A DNA stretch of 64,000 nt, taken from NCBI RefSeq assembly GCF_009795715.1, contig NZ_WTCR01000002.1:62001-126000 (forward strand), in the 5' to 3' direction. Position 1 is the first letter of the stretch, and every line of letters begins with the position of its first letter. The translations under genes were made by a program, and so were the position numbers. The notes beneath the pieces were generated by a model. It saw only the letters and a program-made list of their open reading frames with translations, had not been told where the DNA came from and ran no database searches. This DNA comes from Labilibaculum euxinicum (GTDB taxonomy: Bacteria; Bacteroidota; Bacteroidia; Bacteroidales; Marinifilaceae). Below are positions 1 to 8,502 of the stretch, piece by piece.

Positions 1-1
1 T

Positions 2-1288
2 GGTCCTGATGAAAGTGTTGCTTACTTCCCTTCTGCAACTGCGGGTTGGGTTATTTCGGATGAAGATTTCATGAGCGGCATTGAAGAAATCGATTTTATT
101 AAATTGAGAGCGAGTTATGGTTTGTTAGGATCTGACAAAATTGATAGTTATAAATACATTTCGCAGTTAGATGGTGAAGCGACCTATGTTTTTGATGGTG
201 TTTTGGCTCCGGGAACAGCTATTGGTGCAAATCCAAATCCAACTGTGAAATGGGAAGAGTCAGAACAGTTTGATGTTGGAGTTGATGTCAAACTTTTGAA
301 CAATAAAATAGATGTTAATGCCGATTATTTTATTAAGACTACCAACGATTTGCTGATTGGAAATATTCCTGTTTCCGGTATTCTTGGTGTAGCTGCTCCT
401 GGAGCAGCTGGTCCTACAGTAAATGCGGGTACTGTACGCAACAAAGGATTTGAATTCGCAGTTGGATACAGAGGCAACATTACCAAAGATTTAAGTTTTA
501 AAGTGAATTACAACTTCACGACATTAAATAATGAGGTTCTTGAAGTAAATAATGGTTCTGGATTTATTGAAGGTGGAAATTTTGGTGTCGGTCAGCCAGC
601 GCCTTCCAGAATGGAAGTGGGAAAAGCTATTGGTTACTTTTATGGATATAAAACAGATGGTATTTTCCAAAATCAGGCAGAAGTAGATGCACATCCTTCT
701 CAAACTGCACTGGGAGCCGAAGCATCACCTGGAGATATCAGATATGTTGATATCAATGGAGATGGAAAGTTAACTTCTGATGACAGAACGAATTTGGGAG
801 ATCCTATTCCTGATGTAACAATGGGCTTGAATATTTCAGTGAATTATAAAGGATTTGATTTCGTAGCATATTCTTACGCTTCAATTGGAAATGAGATGGT
901 TCGTAATTACGAGAGATCCAATTCAAATGTAAATAGATTAAGTACCAGCCTTAACAGATGGACTGGAGCGGGAACAAGCAATTCTGTTCCACGGTTGACA
1001 ACTGCTGCAACTGCAAACAATATTTTCTCAGACTATTTTGTTGAAGATGCCTCTTTCTTACGAATTCAGAATGTTCAACTTGGGTACACATTCCCAAAGA
1101 GTATCACTGAAAGATTAAGAATCTCTAAACTGCGTTTCTATGGCTCTGTTGCCAACCTATATACGTTTACTGACTATACAGGTTTTGATCCGGCAGCATC
1201 TACCGGCGCACCAATTGGTGGTGGAATTGACTATGGTTTCTATCCTGCAGCCAGAACATTTACATTCGGATTAAACCTTAATTTTTAA
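2..1288 (+). CDS. SusC-like TonB-dependent outer membrane receptor, C-terminal part (5' end outside window)
   Basis: The reading frame is open from base 2, so the gene starts upstream of the window; about 428 C-terminal residues are visible. They form part of the SusC beta-barrel: the F-P-S-A-x-x-G-W motif near the left edge, the YGYKTDGIFQN segment around 645-680, a Ca-binding-like DINGDGKLTSDD loop, and a terminal aromatic strand ending in NLNF, typical of BAM-inserted barrels. SusC receptors import oligosaccharides across the outer membrane using TonB energy together with a SusD lid. SusD starts 6 bases downstream, so they form one operon. The downstream GH16/GH17/GH5 genes point to a beta-1,3-glucan substrate (inference). 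N-terminal plug and carboxypeptidase-like domains are not visible. Confidence 0.95.
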   Translation, partial: GPDESVAYFPSATAGWVISDEDFMSGIEEIDFIKLRASYGLLGSDKIDSYKYISQLDGEATYVFDGVLAPGTAIGANPNPTVKWEESEQFDVGVDVKLLNNKIDVNADYFIKTTNDLLIGNIPVSGILGVAAPGAAGPTVNAGTVRNKGFEFAVGYRGNITKDLSFKVNYNFTTLNNEVLEVNNGSGFIEGGNFGVGQPAPSRMEVGKAIGYFYGYKTDGIFQNQAEVDAHPSQTALGAEASPGDIRYVDINGDGKLTSDDRTNLGDPIPDVTMGLNISVNYKGFDFVAYSYASIGNEMVRNYERSNSNVNRLSTSLNRWTGAGTSNSVPRLTTAATANNIFSDYFVEDASFLRIQNVQLGYTFPKSITERLRISKLRFYGSVANLYTFTDYTGFDPAASTGAPIGGGIDYGFYPAARTFTFGLNLNF

Positions 1289-1294
1289 AAAGCC

Positions 1295-2785
1295 ATGAAA
1301 ATGAAAAATAGATTATACAACAAAGTTATATTCACGGTTTTTATCTCATTATCAGCATTAGTTTTTTCTTGTTCTGATGACTTTGTAGAATTATCACCTG
1401 AATATTCAATTGACTCTGAGAATTATTTTAATTCTTCAGATGATTATTACAATGCTCTCATTGCATCTTACGATATGTTACAATCAACGTATGTAAATGT
1501 AATATTAGGAGAAATAGCTTCAAACAATACTCTTTGTGGTGGCGAAAGTGCTACTGATGTTGTTGGATGGCAACAGGTTGATGATATGATTCATACACCT
1601 GTAAATAGTAATCTGGGAGACATATGGAACTGGATGTTCGCCGGAGTGCAGCGTTGCAATTACTTTATGGAATTTAAAGATAATATCGACTTTGATGGAA
1701 GAGAAATAATGATTGGTGAAGTTCGGTTTTTAAGAGCCTATTATTACTTTGAATTGGTAAAATGGTTTGGAGCAATTCCACTTAAAATCGATGAGCGATA
1801 TAAATTAGGAGATGAAACTTCAATTCCACGTTCACCGGTATCTGATGTATATGCACAAATTGAAGCAGATCTGCTTTTGGCTATCAAAGTGTTGCCAACA
1901 ACTGCAAGTCAAACCGGACGTGTAACAAAAGGTGCCGCTCAGGCTTTGCTTGGTAAAGCATATTTGTTTCAGGATAAATTTTCTGAGTCTGCTGCAGTTT
2001 TTGATGAGCTGATTATGGATGAAAATTATTCATTAGTATCTGATTACAATACAATCTTCGAGGCAGAAGGTGAAAATGGAGTAGAATCGGTTTTCGAAGT
2101 TCAATATACTGATGTTGAAGGTGCTGGTTTTGGTTGTCTGCAATGCAGTGAAGGAAATGTTGCGGTTGGATTTAGTGGAGTAAGAGGTTATGTTGGTGAT
2201 TTATATACGTCTGGTTTTAGTTTTAATCTGCCGACACAAGATGCAGTAGATGAGTTCGAACCAGGTGATAACCGTAAAGATGTTGCCATACTGGATATCG
2301 AAGCCTGGGCTGCAGAAACAGGAGCAGAATATACTACTGGTTTTGAACATACCGGATACTTCAATAGAAAATACATTCCGCGAAAAAGGAGTGCTGACGC
2401 ACAAGGTGACTTGAACTTGACCAATCCTAACAATTACAGAGCAATCAGATATGCTGATGTTTTATTGATGGCCGCTGAAGCCAATAATAGAGGTGGAATC
2501 TCAGACACAAAAGCACAAAAATATCTTTCACAGGTTCGACGCAGAGCTTTTGGCGATACGAATCACGATGTTACATTAACAGGAGCTGCTTTAACCGATG
2601 CGATTTATCATGAACGCAGAGTTGAATTAATAGGAGAAGGACATCATTTCTTTGATTTGGTGAGAACAGGCAGAGCAGCCAGTGAAATAGATGGATTTGT
2701 TGCAGGTAAAAATGAGGTGTTTCCTATTCCATTAGAAGAAATTCAGTTTGCCAACGGGAACTGGGAACAAAATCCAAATTATTAA
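1295..2785 (+). CDS. SusD-like surface glycan-binding lipoprotein
   Basis: A 496-residue protein with a lipoprotein signal (hydrophobic stretch then SALVFSC). It has the usual SusD layout: alpha-helical TPR-like core with RFLRAYYYFELVKWFG around residues 145-160, and the C-terminal NYRAIRYADVLLMAAEA, ERRVELIGEGHHFFDLVRTG and FPIPLEEIQ motifs. SusD forms the lid over the SusC barrel and captures glycan at the cell surface. It begins 6 bases after the SusC stop, so it is co-transcribed. The length is normal for the family. The substrate is inferred from the neighbours as laminarin-type beta-glucan. Confidence 0.95.
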   Translation: MKMKNRLYNKVIFTVFISLSALVFSCSDDFVELSPEYSIDSENYFNSSDDYYNALIASYDMLQSTYVNVILGEIASNNTLCGGESATDVVGWQQVDDMIHTPVNSNLGDIWNWMFAGVQRCNYFMEFKDNIDFDGREIMIGEVRFLRAYYYFELVKWFGAIPLKIDERYKLGDETSIPRSPVSDVYAQIEADLLLAIKVLPTTASQTGRVTKGAAQALLGKAYLFQDKFSESAAVFDELIMDENYSLVSDYNTIFEAEGENGVESVFEVQYTDVEGAGFGCLQCSEGNVAVGFSGVRGYVGDLYTSGFSFNLPTQDAVDEFEPGDNRKDVAILDIEAWAAETGAEYTTGFEHTGYFNRKYIPRKRSADAQGDLNLTNPNNYRAIRYADVLLMAAEANNRGGISDTKAQKYLSQVRRRAFGDTNHDVTLTGAALTDAIYHERRVELIGEGHHFFDLVRTGRAASEIDGFVAGKNEVFPIPLEEIQFANGNWEQNPNY

Positions 2786-2797
2786 AACTAAAAGAAT

Positions 2798-2893
2798 ATG
2801 AAACGTCCATGCCAAATCGATTTTGACTCACAGAGAGATGATTATCTCAGCATGGTAAGTTCCATATGGCAAATAAAAACAAATTATAATCAT
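2798..2893 (+). repeat. Dispersed start-codon-abutting repeat, copy R1
   Basis: A 96-base unit starting ATGAAACGTCCATGCC and ending TATAATCAT, followed directly by copy R2. It contains the shared block AGTTCCATATGGCAA. Together R1 and R2 leave a 62-codon frame open (2798-2986), but that frame is not kept in the other copies (33699, 41943), so I treat it as non-coding repeat between SusD and the next lipoprotein gene. Confidence 0.85.
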
Positions 2894-2990
2894 ATGAAAC
2901 GTCCATGCCAAAGTGATTTTGACACACATGGGGATGATTATTCCTGCTTGGTAAGTTCCATATGGCAACTAAAAAAAAATTTATAATCAT
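2894..2990 (+). repeat. Dispersed start-codon-abutting repeat, copy R2
   Basis: A 97-base tandem copy of the preceding unit with substitutions. It again ends TATAATCAT, and the next three bases are the ATG of the glycan-binding protein at 2991. The last bases of the repeat therefore form the translation initiation region of that gene. It contains the perfect 8-bp palindrome CCATATGG. Confidence 0.85.
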
Positions 2991-5033
2991 ATGAAAATAC
3001 TAAATAAAATAAGCGCATTTATTTTCATTTTAGCTGTCGTTTTTGCTTGCGAAACGGATGAAGATAAGTTGTATTCATTGGATTATGTGACTGCACCAAT
3101 TAATGTGTCAGCCATATTCAATATTACTCAGGATAATACGGGTATAGTAACAATTATACCAAATGCAGATGGTGCTTCATCTTATAGAATAGATTTTGGT
3201 GATGGTTCTGAAGTTGAAGAATATACTCAGGGTCAAGAGGCAACGCATACTTATATCGAAGGTGTATATCAGCTTAGCATTTTAGCTATTGGTTCTACTG
3301 GTCTTTCTACTGAATTTATTCAAGAAGTCAATGTCTCATTCAAAGCACCGGAAAATCTCAAAATCAAAATCGAAAACGATTTGAGCATTTCGAAGCAGGT
3401 AAACATTAGTGCAACTGCTGACTATGCTGCTGTTTTTGAAATTTATTTTGGAGATACAGTAGATGAAGAGCCTACAGCAGCAATGCCTGATGTGGTTGCT
3501 TCTCACATTTATCCAGTGGCAGGTGATTATGAGATTAGAGTAATTGCAAAAAGTGCAGGAGCAGCGACTACTGATTCTACATTCACATTTACAGTTACTG
3601 AGATTTTAGCTCCGGTTACATCGGCACCAACACCTCCTTCCAGAAATGTAGAAGATGTAATTTCAATTTACAGTTCTGCTTATGATGATATTGAAGGAAT
3701 TAACTACAACCCGGATTGGGGACAATCGGGTCAGGGAAGCAGCTATGGAGAATTTGATCTGAATGGTGATAAAATGCTTCAATACATCAATCTTAGCTAT
3801 CAGGGAATTGCTTTAGCTGATGGAACATCTGTAGATATTACTGATATGGAATTTTTACATATGGATGTTTGGACACCTGATGTTACCAAATTAGAAACTT
3901 CACTGATAAGCGGTACAAATGGTGAAAAACCAGTTTCGAGCGATTTAACAGCTTTTGAATGGACCAGTATTGATCTTGCGATATCTGCATTTACGGATCA
4001 GGGATTAACAGTTGCAGATATTATTCAATTAAAATTAGTTGGTGATCCATGGGCTGCAGGAACTGTTTTTGTAGACAATATTTATTTCTATAAAGCAAAA
4101 TCATCATCGCCAACACAAGCGGCTCCAGTACCACCTGCAAGATATGTGTCTGATGTGATTTCCATATTTAGTGATGCTTACACAAATACTACAGTAAATG
4201 AATGGAATCCTGGTTGGGGACAGGCAACAACATTAACCAGTATTGATTTTAGCGGGAATAATGTTTTGTTGTACGAATCATTAGACTTTACTGGTATTGT
4301 AACTGACTATGACAATCCAACTGATTTATCAGCAATGACATTTGTTCATTTTGATTATTGGACGAGTGATGCCGATAAGCTGGCGTTAAAGTTGGTGAAC
4401 ACAGTAGCGGGTAGTGAAGATATTGTAGAGGTTTCTGATGTTACTGTTGGAAGTTGGGTAAGTGTTGATATCGCTTTAGCAGAATATTCTACTGACCTGA
4501 CAGCGGTAACGCAGTTGCTTTTCGAATCTTCGAGTGCAACAGTATATATTGATAACTTATATTTCTATAAGGCACCGACAGAAGCTGCGCCAACACCAAC
4601 AGCTAATGCTGCAGATGTGATTTCCATATTTAGCGATGCCTATACAAATATTACAGTAAATGAATGGAATCCAGGTTGGGGACAAACAACTACATTAACC
4701 AATGTTGATTTTGGTGGAAATAATGTACTCTTATATCAAGCCCTTAACTACACAGGAATTGTTACAGATTACGACAATCCAACTGATTTGTCCGGCAAGA
4801 CTTATGTGCATTTTGATTATTGGACAAATGATGCAACCAGTCTTGCTTTAAAACTGGTGAACACCATCGTAGATAACGAAGATATTGAGGTGGTACCATC
4901 CATAATTCTAGGTCGTTGGGCAGGTGTTGATATCGCTTTAGCAGATTATTCTACCGACTTAACAGGGGTAACCCAGTTGCTCTTCGAATCTTCTGGTGCA
5001 ATGGTTTTTATAGACAACCTTTATTTCTATTAA
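2991..5033 (+). CDS. Surface glycan-binding lipoprotein with PKD-like domains and three repeated beta-sandwich modules
   Basis: A 680-residue protein with a lipoprotein signal (FILAVVFAC). Residues about 35-200 hold two PKD-like domains (YRIDFGDGS, then a second ending in AGDYEIRVIAKSAG). Residues about 211-365, 376-526 and 531-680 are three copies of one module: each starts with (A)APxPPxR, continues DVISIxSxAY, NPxWGQ, a central VHFDYWT-type strand, and ends with the F(V/I)DN(I/L)YFYK strand. Modules 2 and 3 are nearly identical, module 1 is more diverged. The module looks like a carbohydrate-binding beta-sandwich, but I cannot assign a CBM family. By position after SusCD it is a SusE/F-like or SGBP-B-type protein that would hold beta-glucan at the surface (inference). 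The start codon abuts repeat R2. Confidence 0.88.
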   Translation: MKILNKISAFIFILAVVFACETDEDKLYSLDYVTAPINVSAIFNITQDNTGIVTIIPNADGASSYRIDFGDGSEVEEYTQGQEATHTYIEGVYQLSILAIGSTGLSTEFIQEVNVSFKAPENLKIKIENDLSISKQVNISATADYAAVFEIYFGDTVDEEPTAAMPDVVASHIYPVAGDYEIRVIAKSAGAATTDSTFTFTVTEILAPVTSAPTPPSRNVEDVISIYSSAYDDIEGINYNPDWGQSGQGSSYGEFDLNGDKMLQYINLSYQGIALADGTSVDITDMEFLHMDVWTPDVTKLETSLISGTNGEKPVSSDLTAFEWTSIDLAISAFTDQGLTVADIIQLKLVGDPWAAGTVFVDNIYFYKAKSSSPTQAAPVPPARYVSDVISIFSDAYTNTTVNEWNPGWGQATTLTSIDFSGNNVLLYESLDFTGIVTDYDNPTDLSAMTFVHFDYWTSDADKLALKLVNTVAGSEDIVEVSDVTVGSWVSVDIALAEYSTDLTAVTQLLFESSSATVYIDNLYFYKAPTEAAPTPTANAADVISIFSDAYTNITVNEWNPGWGQTTTLTNVDFGGNNVLLYQALNYTGIVTDYDNPTDLSGKTYVHFDYWTNDATSLALKLVNTIVDNEDIEVVPSIILGRWAGVDIALADYSTDLTGVTQLLFESSGAMVFIDNLYFY

Positions 5034-5049
5034 TTTAAGAGAATAACTT

Positions 5050-5973
5050 ATGAAAAAAAATATTCAATATATATCCACTCTGCTTCTGGGAGCGCTGCTA
5101 ATTTTTACTGGTTGCGATGAAGAGAAGTATGAATTAGGTACACTAACAGTACCAAGCAATGTTGACCTTTCCTATGTGATCGTTGGGCAGGATGATGAAA
5201 ATCCATATGGTGATGGCAGTGGTGCGGTAAATTTTTCGGCATCAGCAAATGATGAAATTACCTTTAATTATTTATTTGGTGATGGAAAAGATAGTGAGAT
5301 TGTTGCGGATGGTAATGTATCACATGTTTTTGCTAAAACAGGTGTTAACACATACAATGTTACTGTAATCGCTATTGGTACAGGTGGTATTTCTTCGAGT
5401 AAAACCATAAAGATTGAAGTTTTAAGCACCTTCACAGATAATGAAGCTGCAGAATTCCTGACAGGAGGAAGCTCTAAGACGTGGTATTGGGCAGCAGATC
5501 AACCAGGACACATCGCTTTAGGCCCTAATTATGAAGATGCAGGCAAAGCATATGGAGCATGGTTTAGTGCAGCACCATTCGAAAAATCGTGTATGTATGA
5601 TGCTGAATTTGTGTTTACCAAAACTGCTGAAGGTTTAACTTTCGAACAAACTACAGGATCTGCATATATTCCAGGAACCTACGCAGGTAAGATAGGAGTT
5701 GATGGCGATTTATGTTATGGTGAAGATGTTGTTACCACTATGTTTGGGGTTAAAAGCGTCTCGTTCGGACCAGCATCATCTGTTGCAACAATTGATGGGG
5801 GATACAGAGGAACCAGCTTTAGTTTAAGTGATGGTGGTTTTATGTCATGGTACGTTGGAGCAAGTACTTATGAAATCATACAGGTAACAGAAAACTTATT
5901 GAAAGTTAGAGTTGAAGAGGATGAAACATATGCTTGGTATCAAACTTTTACCACAGTTAAACCTGTGCAATAA
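5050..5973 (+). CDS. PKD-domain surface glycan-binding lipoprotein
   Basis: A 307-residue lipoprotein (signal LLLGALLIFTGC). Residues about 25-125 are a PKD-like domain (FNYLFGDGKDSE, then VSHVFAKTGVNTYNVTV). The remaining roughly 180 residues form a beta-rich domain starting GGSSKTWYWAADQPGH, a domain type that I associate with lipoproteins and GH16 proteins of Bacteroidota beta-glucan loci. No catalytic motif is visible. It starts 16 bases after the preceding gene and is followed by a strong terminator at 6063, so it is the last gene of the SusC-SusD-SGBP operon. It is likely an accessory glycan-binding protein at the cell surface; the exact ligand is inferred from context. Confidence 0.85.
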   Translation: MKKNIQYISTLLLGALLIFTGCDEEKYELGTLTVPSNVDLSYVIVGQDDENPYGDGSGAVNFSASANDEITFNYLFGDGKDSEIVADGNVSHVFAKTGVNTYNVTVIAIGTGGISSSKTIKIEVLSTFTDNEAAEFLTGGSSKTWYWAADQPGHIALGPNYEDAGKAYGAWFSAAPFEKSCMYDAEFVFTKTAEGLTFEQTTGSAYIPGTYAGKIGVDGDLCYGEDVVTTMFGVKSVSFGPASSVATIDGGYRGTSFSLSDGGFMSWYVGASTYEIIQVTENLLKVRVEEDETYAWYQTFTTVKPVQ

Positions 5974-6062
5974 TATGGAGTTGATATTGTTAAAACGAAT
6001 TTACTAACTAAATAGGTTAGAATTCTTATCACAAGATCAGGTATAAGGAAATATAGAAAACA

Positions 6063-6110
6063 AGACGTTGCATATTTGGATTTTTAATACCTATTGTGCA
6101 ACGTCTTTTA
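6063..6110 (+). terminator. Rho-independent terminator after the first SusCD operon
   Basis: A perfect 10-bp stem AGACGTTGCA / TGCAACGTCT with a 24-base loop, followed by TTTT. Its core resembles the terminator at 34736 after the second SusCD operon. Confidence 0.8.
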
Positions 6111-6196
6111 CCAATTAAAAGATTGAATACAAATCTTTCTTGTTTACTGAAATTAGAATTGTAAATGAGGAGTTTCGCAATAATATGATAATGGTT

Positions 6197-7507
6197 ATGA
6201 AAAGGATAGATATATTGAAAATAATTTTTGTTTGTTTTGGTTTCCTTCTTCTCGCAAGTTGCGGAAGCAACGATTCAGAATCAGGAATGAATGCGAATTT
6301 CACCTTTGATTATACTGATGGTAATCATGTGGAATTTAAAAATGAATCTGAAGGAGAATACTATTCTATGGAGTGGGATTTTGGAAATGGTGAGACTCCT
6401 GTGACTACAACAGACAAAAATAAAAGCTTTAGTATATATTATCCTGTTGAAGGAGAGTACAACGTAACTCTTACATTATTTGGTTTTACTGGGGATAAAG
6501 CAGAGGTCAGCAAAATAATTAGCATTTCAAATACCGATTTCGAAATTTCTTTTAGTGCAGAAATTGATCCAACCAATCCCAATAATGTAGTTTTGATAAA
6601 TACAACTATAGGCAATTACGATTCTTTCAAATGGGTATATCGTAATATGGAGATTGATAATGAGGAGAATACAATTGCTTATTTTCCTAAATCCGGACAG
6701 TATGAAATAGAATTGATTGTGGCTGTAGGGAATGATACCTTTTCAACAAAACAAACAATTACCATAATTCAAGATGATCCTAACTATGTGGATAATATGA
6801 CACTAGTATGGTCTGATGAGTTTGATGGAACTTCGGTTAATGCAGATTATTGGACTTTTGAAACCGGAGCCGGTGGATGGGGAAACAACGAATTACAGAA
6901 TTACACCAATGGTGATAATGCTGAAGTAACAGATGGCAAGTTGATTATTACAGCAAAAAAAGTGAATGATGATAAAGTTGCCGGTTCATACACTTCAACT
7001 CGGTTGATTTCTAAAGGCAAAAAAGAATTTACATACGGACGATATGAAATTCGCGCCAAATTACCTTCCGGTACAGGAATATGGCCTGCCATATGGATGC
7101 TGGGAAGTAATCTCAACACAGCAGGCTGGCCTGCATGTGGTGAGATTGATATCATGGAATATGTAGGTTATCAACCTGATGTTGTTCATGCTACAGTTCA
7201 CACAACTGCCGGTTCTGGTTCTAATGGTGATGGCAGCAGTAAAACACTGACAACTGCCGAAGAAGAATTCCACATTTATGGTTTGTTATGGGATGAAACA
7301 GAGATGGTGTTTTATATCGATACTCCTGATAATGTAACTCATACTTATGCACCATCAACTAAAACGGCAAGCAATTGGCCATTTAATGAAGATCAATTCT
7401 TCATTTTAAATGTGGCTGTTGGTGGAAACTGGGGAGGTGCTCAGGGAATCGATAATGCCATTTTTCCTCAATCAATGGAAATAGACTACGTGCGTGTATA
7501 TCAGTAA
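6197..7507 (+). CDS. GH16 laminarinase (endo-beta-1,3-glucanase) lipoprotein with PKD domains
   Basis: I place the start at the third of three close ATGs (6185, 6191, 6197), because MKRIDILKIIF...LLLASC is then a compact lipoprotein signal; the frame is open back to 6140. Residues about 35-200 contain PKD-like domains (SMEWDFGNG). The GH16 domain begins at LVWSDEFDGTSVNADYW and has the catalytic EIDIME motif with E316, D318 and E321 (numbered from 6197). The following GGNWGG and MEIDYVRVY are typical of GH16_3 laminarinases. It would cut beta-1,3-glucan at the cell surface. The next gene is a second GH16, 19 bases downstream, so they are likely co-transcribed. Confidence 0.93.
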   Translation: MKRIDILKIIFVCFGFLLLASCGSNDSESGMNANFTFDYTDGNHVEFKNESEGEYYSMEWDFGNGETPVTTTDKNKSFSIYYPVEGEYNVTLTLFGFTGDKAEVSKIISISNTDFEISFSAEIDPTNPNNVVLINTTIGNYDSFKWVYRNMEIDNEENTIAYFPKSGQYEIELIVAVGNDTFSTKQTITIIQDDPNYVDNMTLVWSDEFDGTSVNADYWTFETGAGGWGNNELQNYTNGDNAEVTDGKLIITAKKVNDDKVAGSYTSTRLISKGKKEFTYGRYEIRAKLPSGTGIWPAIWMLGSNLNTAGWPACGEIDIMEYVGYQPDVVHATVHTTAGSGSNGDGSSKTLTTAEEEFHIYGLLWDETEMVFYIDTPDNVTHTYAPSTKTASNWPFNEDQFFILNVAVGGNWGGAQGIDNAIFPQSMEIDYVRVYQ

Positions 7508-7526
7508 TCGAAAAAACAAAACATAA

Positions 7527-8363
7527 ATGATGCTACTAAAACATACCATCCTATCATTAGGGACAATATTTCTCTTGTCTGCTTGTAATTCAAAGAAATC
7601 TAAAACTTCGGAAAAAAGTGAAGGCGATTCCGACAATTACCAATTGGTCTGGAGTGATGAATTTGATTATACAGGCCTTCCTGATTCAACAAAATGGATG
7701 TACGATACAGAAGGAAATTCAGAAGGTTGGGGAAATAATGAAGCTCAATATTATACAAAAGCAAAGAAGGAAAATGCATGGGTTCAGGATGGTGTTCTTA
7801 ACATTATTGCATTAAAAGAGCAGTACGAAGGTAAGGATTATACATCTGCCCGATTAAATTCAAAAGCAAATTGGCTGTACGGAAAAATTGAGGTGAATGC
7901 CAAGCTTCCAAAGGGAAGAGGTACTTGGTCTGCTATATGGATGATGCCGAAAGACTGGTCTTTTAAGGATGGAGATTGGCCAAATATTGGTGAAATCGAC
8001 ATCATGGAACATGTGGGACATAATTTAGGTGCAATTCATGCATCCGCTCATTCAACTGATTATCAATGGCAAAAAGGCACACAACAAACAGATACAATTA
8101 TGATTTCTGATGTAGCTGAAAAATTTCATTCCTACATCTGGGAGTGGACACCTGAGGTAATGAGAGCCTATGTTGATGATCAACTTTATTTTGAATATAA
8201 AAATGAAGGTTTGGGCGAATCTAAATGGCCATATATAAAACCATTTTACTTGATATTAAATGTTGCCGTGGGCGGAGCCTGGGGTAGTGTGGAAGGAATA
8301 GATGCTGAAGCATTTCCTCAGACGATGCAGGTTGATTATGTGAGGATCTTTCAGAAAAGATAA
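7527..8363 (+). CDS. GH16 laminarinase lipoprotein, single domain
   Basis: A 278-residue lipoprotein (SLGTIFLLSAC) with a single GH16 domain: LVWSDEFDYTGLPDSTKW, GWGNNEAQYYT, the catalytic EIDIMEHVG with E156, D158 and E161, and the ending MQVDYVRIFQ. It is an endo-beta-1,3-glucanase type and is shorter than its neighbour because it lacks PKD domains. The two GH16 proteins probably work as a surface pair (inference). The next gene, a cytoplasmic phosphorylase, starts 139 bases on; that gap holds no clear signal. Confidence 0.93.
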   Translation: MMLLKHTILSLGTIFLLSACNSKKSKTSEKSEGDSDNYQLVWSDEFDYTGLPDSTKWMYDTEGNSEGWGNNEAQYYTKAKKENAWVQDGVLNIIALKEQYEGKDYTSARLNSKANWLYGKIEVNAKLPKGRGTWSAIWMMPKDWSFKDGDWPNIGEIDIMEHVGHNLGAIHASAHSTDYQWQKGTQQTDTIMISDVAEKFHSYIWEWTPEVMRAYVDDQLYFEYKNEGLGESKWPYIKPFYLILNVAVGGAWGSVEGIDAEAFPQTMQVDYVRIFQKR

Positions 8364-8502
8364 TTGCTTTCGTTTTAGAGTTGATCCTTGTAAAAGAATA
8401 ATGAATGCTTACAATCGGAAGAATTTGATTGTGACTTATAAATATAAGAATCAGAAGTTTTTACTATAAAAAGTAATTGAAGTAGAATCAATTAAAATTG
8501 GA

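Noticed and set aside
2798-2986. 62-residue open frame of two similar halves between SusD and the SGBP gene
   Set aside because: It is the read-through of repeat copies R1 and R2; equivalent frames in copies at 33699 and 41943 stop after a few codons, so coding is not conserved.
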